The position numbers were made by a program, and so were the translations under genes. This document shows, in pieces, positions 8,155 through 16,184 of a stretch of DNA of 64,000 nucleotides. The notes beneath the pieces are model-generated. The model was not told the origin of the DNA. It saw only the letters and a list, made by a program, of their open reading frames with translations, and searched no databases. The DNA is from Aliiroseovarius sp. F47248L. GTDB taxonomy: Bacteria > Pseudomonadota > Alphaproteobacteria > Rhodobacterales > Rhodobacteraceae. Position 1 is the first letter of the stretch, and each line of letters begins with the position of its first letter. The DNA lies in assembly GCF_023016085.1 (NCBI RefSeq), contig NZ_JALKBF010000001.1, positions 558,001 to 622,000 on the forward strand, read 5' to 3'.

Positions 8155-9299
8155 GGGAGTGCCTCCAGATCGAATTGCATGAAGTCTTGTTCGCGGGCCT
8201 GCGCGGCCGCCATGGCCAGCTCTGCGGCGCTAAGCGGGCGGGTGTGGGCGGCTTTGAGGCGCGTGCGGATGGCGATCAAACGGGCGAGTTCGGCCCGCGC
8301 GTAGGTGTTGAGCGACATGGCCGCGTGAATGTCATCTGTCTCGCCAATGCGGGTTATGATGTCCTGTACGCGCAGCGCGGCCGCTTGCACGGAGACCAAG
8401 GAGTAATCGCCATAGACGCCTGCACCGAAAGAGGTCAGGCTCATAGTGGAATTGGCGAGCAGAACCGGATCGATGGTGCCAAGCGCATCAACGCCGCCGA
8501 CGCGTGCAAGGTAGAGATTGTAGCGCTCGGGGATGACCTGAACGTAGTGCTGCGTCTCGGCAAATGGCGGCACGCCACCGTAGCGCTGCACATTACCCGG
8601 ACCGGCATTGTAGGCGGCGAGCCCGTGTATGATGTTGCCATCAAACATGGCCAGCATCTGCGCCAGATAGCGCGCGCCGCCGGTGACCTGGATGTAGGGG
8701 TTTTCGTAATAGGTCGGGTATATCCCGAGATCCTGCGCCGTTCCGGGCATGATCTGGGTCAGTCCGAACGCACCAACAGGCGAGCGCGCGCCGATGGTGA
8801 AGCGGCTTTCCTGCCAGATCAGCGCCTGCAAGAGACAGCGCCATTGCTTGGGCGACAGGTCTGCCGCGCGCACGCCGGACATATGGTGCGTTTCTTGCGC
8901 GGCACGAATGATCAGCTCTTCGATCGAGCCAGAGGCGTCGCCGAACATCTGGGCTGCGCTGGGGTTTGGATCGACCGGACCGTAAAGCGTCTCTGCGGCG
9001 CTTTCAGGTGATGAACCAGCTTCCAAGCTTGCGACCAGCGCGCCTGAGTTCCCGCTGGCAAGGGTTGAGGCATCGAGGATGTCTTCCAGCGCTTGGAGTT
9101 GTTCCTGCTCGAGCGCTTCAAGCTCTTCTTCTTTGGTCAGCCGCTCCCGCTGCAACGCTAAATCTTGTTCGCCCTGCTGTAGCACGCGCTCGCGCTGCAA
9201 GAACATGCCCGCATCAAACGTGGGCACGCCTTGGGCAAAGGCTATTGGCGCGGCGAACCACACCAAGCCCGCAAAGATATGCGGGCGGAGCCTAGTCAC
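8151..9299 (-). CDS. Lytic transglycosylase embedded in a VirB5-like scaffold
   Basis: A 382-residue protein from a GTG at 9297-9299 that overlaps the stop of the upstream lipoprotein gene. A signal peptide (MTRLRPHIFAGLVWFAAPIA) precedes GVPTFDAGMFLQRER, which resembles mature VirB5. An N-terminal coiled coil (about 30-75) is followed by an SLT domain at about 145-265: WQESRF with catalytic Glu, GAFGLTQIMPGTA and GLAAYNAGPGNVQRYGG. The C-terminal coil (about 300-382) contains the NTYARAELARL and QDFMQFDLEALP segments typical of VirB5 tails. It probably cuts peptidoglycan for T4SS assembly while docking like VirB5. A longer start at 9359 is possible but would overlap the lipoprotein gene more. 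Confidence 0.85.
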   Translation of the reverse strand: MTRLRPHIFAGLVWFAAPIAFAQGVPTFDAGMFLQRERVLQQGEQDLALQRERLTKEEELEALEQEQLQALEDILDASTLASGNSGALVASLEAGSSPESAAETLYGPVDPNPSAAQMFGDASGSIEELIIRAAQETHHMSGVRAADLSPKQWRCLLQALIWQESRFTIGARSPVGAFGLTQIMPGTAQDLGIYPTYYENPYIQVTGGARYLAQMLAMFDGNIIHGLAAYNAGPGNVQRYGGVPPFAETQHYVQVIPERYNLYLARVGGVDALGTIDPVLLANSTMSLTSFGAGVYGDYSLVSVQAAALRVQDIITRIGETDDIHAAMSLNTYARAELARLIAIRTRLKAAHTRPLSAAELAMAAAQAREQDFMQFDLEALP

Positions 9300-9450
9300 T
9301 GAGGCCACCGATCGGCCCGAGCAGCTCGAAATTACAGTTGCTGCGGCTGACCTCAGCAAACGAGTTGAAGCACTCGGCTTCTGACGGCCGGTATTCCGCG
9401 CAGGCTGTCATGGTCAAAAGGGTGAGGGTCAAGGCGAGCAATCTACGCAT
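9292..9450 (-). CDS. Small T4SS lipoprotein (VirB7-like or entry-exclusion candidate)
   Basis: A 52-residue lipoprotein from the MRRLLALTLT start. The hydrophobic segment ends in a lipobox (MTAC) with the lipidated Cys at about residue 17, followed by two more cysteines in a short mature part. VirB7 is a comparably short Cys-containing lipoprotein that pairs with VirB9, but it normally lies just before virB8. Here the gene follows virB4, and its start overlaps the virB4 end. An entry-exclusion lipoprotein is the alternative. Sequence alone does not decide. Confidence 0.75.
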   Translation of the reverse strand: MRRLLALTLTLLTMTACAEYRPSEAECFNSFAEVSRSNCNFELLGPIGGLSD

Positions 9451-11809
9451 CAATCTGTCTCCAAAAGTCGGGGTTTTGGCGGTAATCTGCGCCAACCAGC
9501 GCTTCGCCTTTTTCCATGCCGCCTAGGATCGTGAGGTAGGGACCGAGCGCGCTCAGATCGGCATCAATCACGACCGAGCCTTGATCGTCGCGCACCAGCG
9601 CTAGGCGAGAGTTGCTGCCTGTGCCGAGCAAAACGCTGAGCTCTTTCTCAGTAAGGCCCAACATGGTGTAATCGCTGGCCGAGGCGCGAATGTTGGGAAG
9701 CAAAAGCTGCGTCGGCACGGCCTCGACAATCGTCTTGCCGGTGCGGGTTTTCTCAAGCTGGCTTGCGTATTGGGTCATCATCACAACGACGGCGTTCTGC
9801 TTGCGCGCGGTCACGAGCCAATTGCTCAGCCGGTCCGCGAAATACGGGTTGTCGAGCGCCTTCCAGGCCTCATCGATGATGATCAATGTCGGCTTGCGAT
9901 CCTCGATCACGCGTTCGACCCGCCGAAACAGGTAGGACAAGACCGCCATGCGCTCTTTCTCGCTTTCGCTGTCGAGAATGCCGGTCAGGTCGAACCCGAC
10001 GACATCACCATCGAGCGAAAAGGTATCCTCAGAGCTTTGCCCGAAAATCCAGCCAAAGCGGCCATCTGCCGTCCATTCCTGGATCCGCTCAAACAGATCC
10101 CCTTCGTCAGCTCCCGCCACAAAGAGCGAGGCCAGATCTTGCCAGTTGCGAAGGGCGGCATCGCTCGCCCCGGCGTTCTGGCGCACCACTTCTTGGATGC
10201 GATTGATCTGGACCGGGCTGAGAGGCTTGTCGGCGCGATGCAAAAGGGTGGCCAACCAATCAGAAAGCCAGGCTTGGCCGCGCCCGTCGATCTCGGTGCG
10301 GAGCGGGTTGAGGCCAGTGGCTTCACCGGCCTTGATGGCGCTGTAGCGGCCGCCATTGGCTCGAACTGCCATTTCCATGCCTGCGCGATAGTCGAACACG
10401 AATACGCGCGCGTCGCAGCGTCTCGCTTGGGTCATGAGGAAGGCCGACAGCACTGACTTGCCAGAGCCAGGTCGGCCGAGGATTAAGGTGTGCCCGCCGG
10501 TCGGTTCTTTGTCCGGCTGACCCGTCTCGTGATAGTTGAACAGGAAGCCAGAGCGTTCAGGGGTCGGGAAGAGGGTAATCGGCTTGCCCCAAGGCACTCT
10601 ATCACCCGGCTTGCCCAGTTGACCGCGATGTAACGCTGCGAGGTCGGCAAAGTTCGTGTTGGTGATGGCGGCCTTGCGGCTGCGCATCTGTCCATTGCCC
10701 GGATGCTGCGCGAAATAATGGGTGCGCGCGGCAAAGCTCTCATTCACCAGATTGACGCCTTCACTGGCAGCGATGTTGCGTACCTCGGCGGCGATTGCTT
10801 CCAGCTTTTCTTCTGTCTCCGCGAAAACCGTGACGGTCATGTGATGATCGCCAAAGCTGAGGCGCTTGGATTCCAAATCGTCCAGCGCGTCGACCAGTTC
10901 TTCAGCAAGAGAAATCGCACCATCATCACTGGCCTTCATAAGGCGTTGTTGGCGCTTGATCCGGCTGGCCATGATGTTGCTGTTGATCGGCGTGAAGGAA
11001 TGCGTGACCACCATGTCGACGGGCAGGTTCAGCTCATCGAACATGGTGCAGTTGGTTTTGGCCGGGTAGGTCTTGATGGCAAAGCTGGTGCCAAACCGCT
11101 TGCCCGCCGTCCCATCGTCGAGCGTAAAGCCTCGCCCTTGAAACGTGATGCGGGTATTGGCCACATCCTCGGAAATGACGCCAAAGCGGGATTTTGCGAA
11201 GAGCGGGCGCTCTTGGCCAATGTTGAGCGCCCCGAGGAACCCGAGTAGCTCGCCGCATTCCGCCTCAAGAAGGCGCGGTTTCATCTCGGCAAAAGACGAT
11301 TGCAGAAACCCGACGACTTCCTCGAGCTTGCGCAGCTGTTTGGCCGTCTGGTCTTTCAGCTGTGCGATGGAGTCCGAGCGCTTTAGGCGCAGCCGAGCGC
11401 CGAGGGGCGGGCGCTTCAGCACCGTTAGTGTGAGCGTTTTGTCCCGCAGACCCGCCCGCGCCATGGCCGTTTGCCAACGGGTATCCAGCGCTTGTGCAAA
11501 CCCTTCCTCGGGCACCGGTGGCAAGGCGGTCTCGATCGCCTTTGAGACCTTGTGAACGTAGAAACTGTACTCTGGCCCGATCTGCGCAATGATCGCCGCG
11601 AAGAGCGCGCGGATCTTCTCCAAATGCGCGTCATCGCTGGTCATGCTGTTGACGCCATCAAGGCGGATGCACTGGAACAGGGCATTGCCGCGCGTGCGGA
11701 TCGTCACGTCACTCACCAGGCTGACATAGGGCAGCATGCTGGCCATCGGGCGCTCTTTGCGCGCCCAGCCCGGCAGTATGGCGAGATTATCCGAAGGATC
11801 ACGGGGCAT
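9443..11809 (-). CDS. virB4: VirB4 T4SS ATPase
   Basis: A 788-residue VirB4/CagE protein of full length. The N-terminal domain (about 20-250) is followed by the ATPase domain with Walker A GRPGSGKS at 445-452 and Walker B LIIIDEAW at 642-649. An MMTQYASQLEKT segment follows, as is usual for the family. It powers pilus biogenesis and substrate transfer at the inner membrane. The ATG at 11809 overlaps the virB3 stop by 11 bp. Confidence 0.96.
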   Translation of the reverse strand: MPRDPSDNLAILPGWARKERPMASMLPYVSLVSDVTIRTRGNALFQCIRLDGVNSMTSDDAHLEKIRALFAAIIAQIGPEYSFYVHKVSKAIETALPPVPEEGFAQALDTRWQTAMARAGLRDKTLTLTVLKRPPLGARLRLKRSDSIAQLKDQTAKQLRKLEEVVGFLQSSFAEMKPRLLEAECGELLGFLGALNIGQERPLFAKSRFGVISEDVANTRITFQGRGFTLDDGTAGKRFGTSFAIKTYPAKTNCTMFDELNLPVDMVVTHSFTPINSNIMASRIKRQQRLMKASDDGAISLAEELVDALDDLESKRLSFGDHHMTVTVFAETEEKLEAIAAEVRNIAASEGVNLVNESFAARTHYFAQHPGNGQMRSRKAAITNTNFADLAALHRGQLGKPGDRVPWGKPITLFPTPERSGFLFNYHETGQPDKEPTGGHTLILGRPGSGKSVLSAFLMTQARRCDARVFVFDYRAGMEMAVRANGGRYSAIKAGEATGLNPLRTEIDGRGQAWLSDWLATLLHRADKPLSPVQINRIQEVVRQNAGASDAALRNWQDLASLFVAGADEGDLFERIQEWTADGRFGWIFGQSSEDTFSLDGDVVGFDLTGILDSESEKERMAVLSYLFRRVERVIEDRKPTLIIIDEAWKALDNPYFADRLSNWLVTARKQNAVVVMMTQYASQLEKTRTGKTIVEAVPTQLLLPNIRASASDYTMLGLTEKELSVLLGTGSNSRLALVRDDQGSVVIDADLSALGPYLTILGGMEKGEALVGADYRQNPDFWRQIDA

Positions 11810-12077
11810 AGCTGTCCCCTGAATGGATCTTGCGGTTTGGCGTCGGGGGCGTTTCCTGCAGCGCAGTGACCATCACCTCAAGAAAGGCTGGATCCCAATC
11901 TGCCGCTTTCCACAGCGCGGGATAGGCCAGAGCGGCGATGATGATTACCGGCCAGCTCTGAACCCACAGAAACAGCAACACAAACCCGAAGAGCCAGACC
12001 ATGGCATACATGATCGGCAGCCCAATGAGCTTTGGCGGCCGGATCAGGCCCAGGAAGAGGCGGGTTTGAGTTGCCAT
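11799..12077 (-). CDS. virB3: VirB3 T4SS inner-membrane protein
   Basis: A 92-residue protein from MATQTRLFLGL. It has the RPPKLIGLPIMY motif before a strongly hydrophobic double helix at about 25-65, typical of VirB3/TrbD. VirB3 acts with VirB4 in pilus assembly. A GTG five codons upstream (12092) would overlap the virB2 stop and is an alternative start. Order virB2-virB3-virB4 is canonical. Confidence 0.9.
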   Translation of the reverse strand: MATQTRLFLGLIRPPKLIGLPIMYAMVWLFGFVLLFLWVQSWPVIIIAALAYPALWKAADWDPAFLEVMVTALQETPPTPNRKIHSGDSYAP

Positions 12078-12084
12078 GTCGAAT

Positions 12085-12375
12085 TTATGCACCCCAGATC
12101 GCGGTCACGATGGTCGGCGCAGCTGCGATGCCTGCAATGGCAACAAGCACCCAGAGGGCTTGGCGGAAATCCAGAATGCCAAAGAGCCAGGAGAGGAACA
12201 CACCAATTAGGGCCAAGGTGCCGATAACAATGCCCAAGGGGCCGGTGATCGTGTCAACGATGCCTTGCAGCAGGTTTTGGACCGGCGAAAGGTCGATGCT
12301 CTGCGCAAAGGCCGGGTTGGCAATCATCAAACTGGCCAGAGCCAGCGACAGGATCGTGCGGAATTGAATTTGCAT
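12085..12375 (-). CDS. virB2: VirB2 T4SS major pilin (TrbC/VirB2 family)
   Basis: A 96-residue prepilin. A signal peptide ending NPAFAQS (about residue 24) precedes two hydrophobic helices (about 43-65 and 72-92) separated by a short polar turn, as expected for the TrbC/VirB2 family. Processed pilin assembles into the conjugative pilus. The ATG overlaps the virB1 stop (TGATG). Confidence 0.93.
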   Translation of the reverse strand: MQIQFRTILSLALASLMIANPAFAQSIDLSPVQNLLQGIVDTITGPLGIVIGTLALIGVFLSWLFGILDFRQALWVLVAIAGIAAAPTIVTAIWGA

Positions 12376-13092
12376 CAGGAGGCTCCAGTCAGTTGGTCAC
12401 GCACAGCCATGACGCGGCGCACGTGATTTTGGGTTTCTCGGTAGGGAGGGATGTCGCCATAGCGCGCGACCGCGTCAGGCCCCGCATTGTAGGCGGCAAG
12501 CGCGAGTTCGGGCGTTCCGAATTGTGCAAGCATCATCAGAAGGTAGCGGGCGGAGCCATCGAGGTTGGCCTGCCAGTCATGCGGATCCACGCCGAGCTGT
12601 GCGGCCGTTGCGGGCATCAACTGTCCAAGCCCAATCGCACCTGCGGTGCTGCGCGCATTCGGGTGATAGGCACTTTCGATTTCGATATTGGCTTGAAAGA
12701 GCGCCTGCCATTCCGTCACCGACAGACCGGCGCGGCGCAGGGCAGGGTGCCCGCCATAGCGATGCGCGGTGCTTTCGAGTGCTGCGAGGATTTCGGGGCG
12801 GGGAACCGCACGGGCGGGTGCAGGAGGCGGAGCTTCAGGTTCAGGTGCTGCAAAAACGATCAGCTCTGGCGGGTTAGCACCAATCCCGTCGACATAGCTT
12901 TGTGCAAAACCTGATTGGGGGGATTTGGTTTCGAGCTGCCCATCGGCCCGCATGGAAAGCACGAAGCCTTCAGAATAGGCGGGGGCAGCAAGGAACGCTG
13001 CGAGGACGGCAAGTGTCTTAGCCCGCGTCTTCCAACGTGTGAGAGGCGATCTTGCCTTCGTCCATGGGGATTGAGACGATCGAAACTCCAAG
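12375..13092 (-). CDS. virB1: VirB1-like lytic transglycosylase, start uncertain
   Basis: An SLT-domain protein. The catalytic segment IEIESAYHP is followed by GAIGLGQLMPATAAQ, a DGSARYLLMML helix and LALAAYNAGPDAVARYG, all classic lytic-transglycosylase motifs. A Pro/Ala-rich linker precedes it. A signal-like hydrophobic stretch (LAVLAAFLAAPAYSEG) begins just after the stop of the upstream 117-codon gene, but no ATG, GTG or TTG precedes it closely. The nearest reasonable start is a TTG near 13092, giving an overlap with the upstream gene, so the 5' limit here is approximate. A frame from 13319 exists but its first part is a shadow of the upstream gene. Confidence 0.85.
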
Positions 13093-13344
13093 CCCAGCAA
13101 GGAAGCTGGATAAGCCGTTGATTGTCTTGAACTCTCGCGCGGCCATGTTGTTGCGTGCTGTAACGAGCAGGCGACGCGTCTCGCCATCTGGCGAGACGCA
13201 ATGCACGGTCCAAACTCCGGACCACTGAGCACCTGTACGTTTGGGCGTAACCCGACACACAACATCCGCCGAATGACCCTCGGCAAGCAGCGTGCGTAGC
13301 CCGTCTTCACTGACAACATTGGGGGCGTCTTGCATCAAATTCAT
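13018..13344 (-). CDS. Unknown small protein, first gene of the T4SS operon
   Basis: Not a family I recognise. From the ATG at 13344, which has AAGG about 9 bases upstream, it is 108 residues with no signal peptide or membrane helix. It reads as a small mixed alpha/beta protein (WSGVWTVHCVSPDGE then RRLLVTARNN). An ATG nine codons upstream (13371) is an alternative. It overlaps the probable start region of virB1, so it is likely co-transcribed with the T4SS genes. Confidence 0.65.
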   Translation of the reverse strand: MNLMQDAPNVVSEDGLRTLLAEGHSADVVCRVTPKRTGAQWSGVWTVHCVSPDGETRRLLVTARNNMAAREFKTINGLSSFLAGLGVSIVSIPMDEGKIASHTLEDAG

Positions 13345-13371
13345 AGGATCGAGCCTTGCAGAATTGTGCAT

Positions 13372-13719
13372 TAGCCCGGCAGTCCCTCATGGACTACAGA
13401 ACTGATACAATATTATAACCTTGCAATCAATAGGTGCATTATGAGTTGTTGCGTCCTTCATGCGTTGAAACAAATTTACTGCAACGGAGTGGCTGAGCCA
13501 AGATAATATGGCGCTTTTGAAATAAATATGGGAGGTTGTGGTCGTTCTGAGCTGGGGGCTGCCGCGATCGTGGGCAGTTACCCTCCGCTTATGCTAGTTC
13601 GGAATCTAAGTCTCCGCACAGAGCAGGCTGGCTTCTCGGCATAGGTTGTTTTTTCTTGTTAAGAGAGATCGTTATGCCCAAAATGTCGGAAGATTTTACA
13701 CTGCAGTTTGGATTAAAAT
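13372..13719. other. Divergent intergenic region upstream of the T4SS operon
   Basis: About 350 bp between the minus-strand T4SS operon and the plus-strand SH3-type gene, so promoters for both should lie here. The part near the operon is AT-rich and holds a TATAAT hexamer on the minus strand around 13410, without a convincing -35 partner. From about 13530 to 13640 the sequence turns GC-rich and contains a short CTGCC/GGCAG inverted pair. Only a 38-codon frame is open there and it resembles nothing I know. No confident gene. Confidence 0.5.
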
Positions 13720-14850
13720 ATGCCCCCCTTGTTGCTCCGATTTCTTGGAACGTTTTTAGCTTGCACCGTTGCCACAACAGTGGGGGCAAATCCCAGGCAA
13801 TCGTGCGCCGAAATTATAACTTTTCTGGGCTATCCCGTGAGCGACTATCGTTTTGAAGAACGAGGTCTTTTCTCCATGGAAAAGCATCACTTCGGGACTT
13901 TAACCTGTTATATTAATATCGATGGTGAATTTGACAGCCTATATTGGGGCGACAAGCCAATTGCGGAAGATGGGTACTTTGGCGAGGCTGCGCTAGCCGA
14001 TAGGGACAGACTTATAGCTGACTTTGACGCAGGTCTGGCTGATGCGTGGGACATTCGCCAGAGCGAGATCGAAGCGGCCCGGGAAAAGTATAGACAAACA
14101 GAGAACGCACTAGCTCAGGAACGTGATAGTGCGCTCGAAGCCTTACGTGGCTCGTCTCAGCCGCCTTCAGAAGTTCAAGAGGTTGCCGATACGGTAACGC
14201 CTATGGATGGTGGCGACTTGTTAGAGGCGAAAGAAGCCACTGCAACTACAGCCATGCCGGAACAGCAAGTAGCGCAATCTTTGGAAATTGCTTCGGACTC
14301 TGACACCGAGCTCCAAAGGATGTTCGTTGTAGCAGATAGATTGACGCGGCGCACCTGTCCTTCGACGACCTGTGGGACATTGGGGAAGCTGCTCTATCGA
14401 CAGTCTGTGGAGGTCCATGAGGAGCAACAAGGGTGGGCTCGGATTACAAAGCTTTACAATGCAAGCTGCATCAACGGCATCAGCGAATACGTTGATAGAG
14501 GGAACGCGCGTTGCGACCGCAACAACGGCATTATTGACGGAAATGTTGCGGAGTGGGTTTCTCTACGGTTCCTTAGCACAGATCAACCGGCGGACCCGGC
14601 CGAAACTGCCCAGAATGGTGAAGAGCTTGTCGCTCAATCAGATGATTTTAGAGTTCACCGCGAAACTTTCGCCAGGAAAGCAGGAGAGTTGATCGAACAG
14701 GGGCGTTGCACAGAAGGCGACTTCGAGGAGTGGGGAGGGTGGACAAGCTCGCCGTCGAAGGGAGATGGCGTTTACTTCATATATTGTGGCGGTGCTCATG
14801 TAGACAATCGTCTTTACCTTGACGTGCGAACAGGTCGAGTTTTCCAGTGA
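13720..14850 (+). CDS. Secreted protein with bacterial SH3-like domain
   Basis: A 376-residue protein with a signal peptide (cleavage near TVGANP, residue about 23). A charged helical stretch (about 100-150) is followed by an SH3-like region at about 200-290 that begins LTRRTCPSTTCGTLGKLLY, the usual RxxPSTxxxxxG pattern, and includes extra cysteines. A C-terminal domain (about 310-376) has paired cysteines (RCTEGDF and IYCGG). It may bind cell wall or act at the envelope; function unknown. It is transcribed away from the T4SS operon. No obvious ribosome-binding site precedes the ATG. Confidence 0.7.
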   Translation: MPPLLLRFLGTFLACTVATTVGANPRQSCAEIITFLGYPVSDYRFEERGLFSMEKHHFGTLTCYINIDGEFDSLYWGDKPIAEDGYFGEAALADRDRLIADFDAGLADAWDIRQSEIEAAREKYRQTENALAQERDSALEALRGSSQPPSEVQEVADTVTPMDGGDLLEAKEATATTAMPEQQVAQSLEIASDSDTELQRMFVVADRLTRRTCPSTTCGTLGKLLYRQSVEVHEEQQGWARITKLYNASCINGISEYVDRGNARCDRNNGIIDGNVAEWVSLRFLSTDQPADPAETAQNGEELVAQSDDFRVHRETFARKAGELIEQGRCTEGDFEEWGGWTSSPSKGDGVYFIYCGGAHVDNRLYLDVRTGRVFQ

Positions 14851-14968
14851 ATTGACGGCTGTTTTCGGCCACTTGACGTCACAGTCAGCAGGAGACGGCT
14901 TTATGCTTCGTAGAGCGAGCTGTCTCAGTTCTAATGCGTCTTACAAATTCAGTTGAACTTGCTGGTGC

Positions 14969-15169
14969 TTATGGTTGCGCAATGTCCAGTGTCTCTCCAG
15001 CCTGTTTACCCGGGCGGCTTGAAGTTTCTGTTTCAGCGTCATTATACATCGCTGCCTGCGTCTCGCCGTTATCCCACTGATACAGCAGACCGATTTCTTC
15101 GCCAGTCTTGATACACGTAATGCGACCGATGGCTTCGGCCGTCGTGCGAACACTCTCAAGTTTGGGCAA
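14969..15169 (-). CDS. Small hypothetical protein coupled to the XRE regulator
   Basis: A 66-residue frame beginning with TTG at 15169, two bases after the stop of the XRE gene. GAGGGG, 8 bases upstream, is a good ribosome-binding site spanning the XRE stop. The product (ITCIKTGEEIGLLYQWDNGE core) has a beta-rich look and no recognised domain. Close coupling to a regulator suggests a functional pair such as a regulator with an effector or antidote, but there is no direct evidence. An overlapping frame at 14941-15159 is judged a shadow. Confidence 0.55.
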   Translation of the reverse strand: MPKLESVRTTAEAIGRITCIKTGEEIGLLYQWDNGETQAAMYNDAETETSSRPGKQAGETLDIAQP

Positions 15170-15171
15170 AA

Positions 15172-15384
15172 CTAGCCCCTCTCGTTAAACAATTCCTTGG
15201 GATCGACCTCGAGGGCATCAGCGATCCTCTCCAGAACATCGATTGATGCTGAATTTTTGGCGAGTTCAATCTCGCTTATATAGCTGCGATCTACTTCCGC
15301 AACTAAAGCTAGCTGTTCTTGGCTCAATCCTCTGGAACTTCTTAGATTCCGGACATTTAACCCTACTTGTTCCCTCAATTTCAT
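15172..15384 (-). CDS. Small XRE-family HTH transcriptional regulator
   Basis: A 70-residue Cro/C1-type helix-turn-helix protein, almost only the DNA-binding domain. The pattern is NVRNLRSSRGLSQEQLALVA, VDRSYISEIE and a LERIADALEVDP helix. Such single-domain regulators in islands often control their own operon. A perfect 12-bp palindrome lies 37 bp upstream of the start (15421-15432) and is a candidate operator. It is followed immediately by the coupled 66-codon gene. Confidence 0.88.
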   Translation of the reverse strand: MKLREQVGLNVRNLRSSRGLSQEQLALVAEVDRSYISEIELAKNSASIDVLERIADALEVDPKELFNERG

Positions 15385-15420
15385 GGCCTGTATTCGGCCA
15401 GATCACAGGAACCGCTCTAC

Positions 15421-15432
15421 GGAATATATTCC
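15421..15432. promoter_or_regulatory. 12-bp palindrome, candidate XRE operator
   Basis: GGAATATATTCC is a perfect palindrome upstream of the XRE gene on the minus strand, where an autoregulatory operator is expected. Its central TATATT could also form part of a -10 element. The assignment rests only on symmetry and position. Confidence 0.4.
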
Positions 15433-15542
15433 ACAAAACGCACGCGAACGTAATAAACTCTATGCTCGCATATGGTGTGAAGGTTGAGGTTAGCGCTAGT
15501 GTATCAATAATGCAGTAATGTAGGCATAAGGCATTTGTTGAT

Positions 15543-16184
15543 ATGTGGTGCAGAATTATCAGAAATTGGAGCGCCGGAGCTGTCGTGGCTCTTCTTTCAA
15601 CCTTGGCCCCGCAGGCTGCAAAGGCCTATCAGGTCGATTGCGCCATTCTGCTTTGCCTGGCTGGTGGGTGGCCCGCGTCAGCAGAATGTGCCCATGCCCG
15701 CGCCGTGTTTATCCGCCGGATCACGCCCTGGCCGATTGAGCCGCCTTTGCAAATCTGGCGCTGCCCTATGGGCGTTTCTGAGCGCGCGCCTTTGCAAAGC
15801 ACGGCCCCGAAGATCTGGGAGGCCAGCAACCAGAATGGTCAGACACTCGGCCAAGTCATTCTGGCTCAGGTGGTTGAAGGCGGTGCCGACATCGACATCA
15901 GTGGTCTGGAATTCGATTTTGTGCGCTCGATCCGTGTTTGGGATGTTCGGCACTACAGCCATCGCGAACGTGGCCGCGACGATGATTGTTCTGAGAGTTA
16001 TAACATGCGCCTCGGGACCTACAGCACACAAGGCGAATTCGGCTGGCAAAGTACGACACCAGCGGCAGCCCCGCTTTGGGTGCTGCCATCGCGACGCTGT
16101 TCGTCATCAAGTTGGCGGCGCGGTGTCGGTGTCGAATGGGAAGATCACGAGGGCAACCACGGATATGAGTGGGTGGCCTACTAA
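15543..16184 (+). CDS. Secreted Cys-containing protein of unknown function
   Basis: A 213-residue protein with a signal peptide (MWCRIIRNWSAGAVVALLST, cleavage near AKA-YQ at about residue 28). The mature start YQVDCAILLCLAGGWP, followed by a second Cys-containing segment, looks conserved-protein-like. The C-terminal part is rich in charged and aromatic residues. I do not recognise a characterised family. Its place in a T4SS-bearing island suggests an envelope or transfer-related accessory role, which is inference. Confidence 0.65.
   Translation: MWCRIIRNWSAGAVVALLSTLAPQAAKAYQVDCAILLCLAGGWPASAECAHARAVFIRRITPWPIEPPLQIWRCPMGVSERAPLQSTAPKIWEASNQNGQTLGQVILAQVVEGGADIDISGLEFDFVRSIRVWDVRHYSHRERGRDDDCSESYNMRLGTYSTQGEFGWQSTTPAAAPLWVLPSRRCSSSSWRRGVGVEWEDHEGNHGYEWVAY

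Noticed and set aside
13320..13371. Longer start for the first T4SS operon gene
   Set aside because: The ATG at 13344 has a better-placed AAGG ribosome-binding site than the ATG at 13371.
14941..15159. 72-codon minus-strand frame overlapping the XRE-coupled small gene
   Set aside because: It lies out of frame over the gene at 14969-15169, which has the ribosome-binding site and stop/start coupling.
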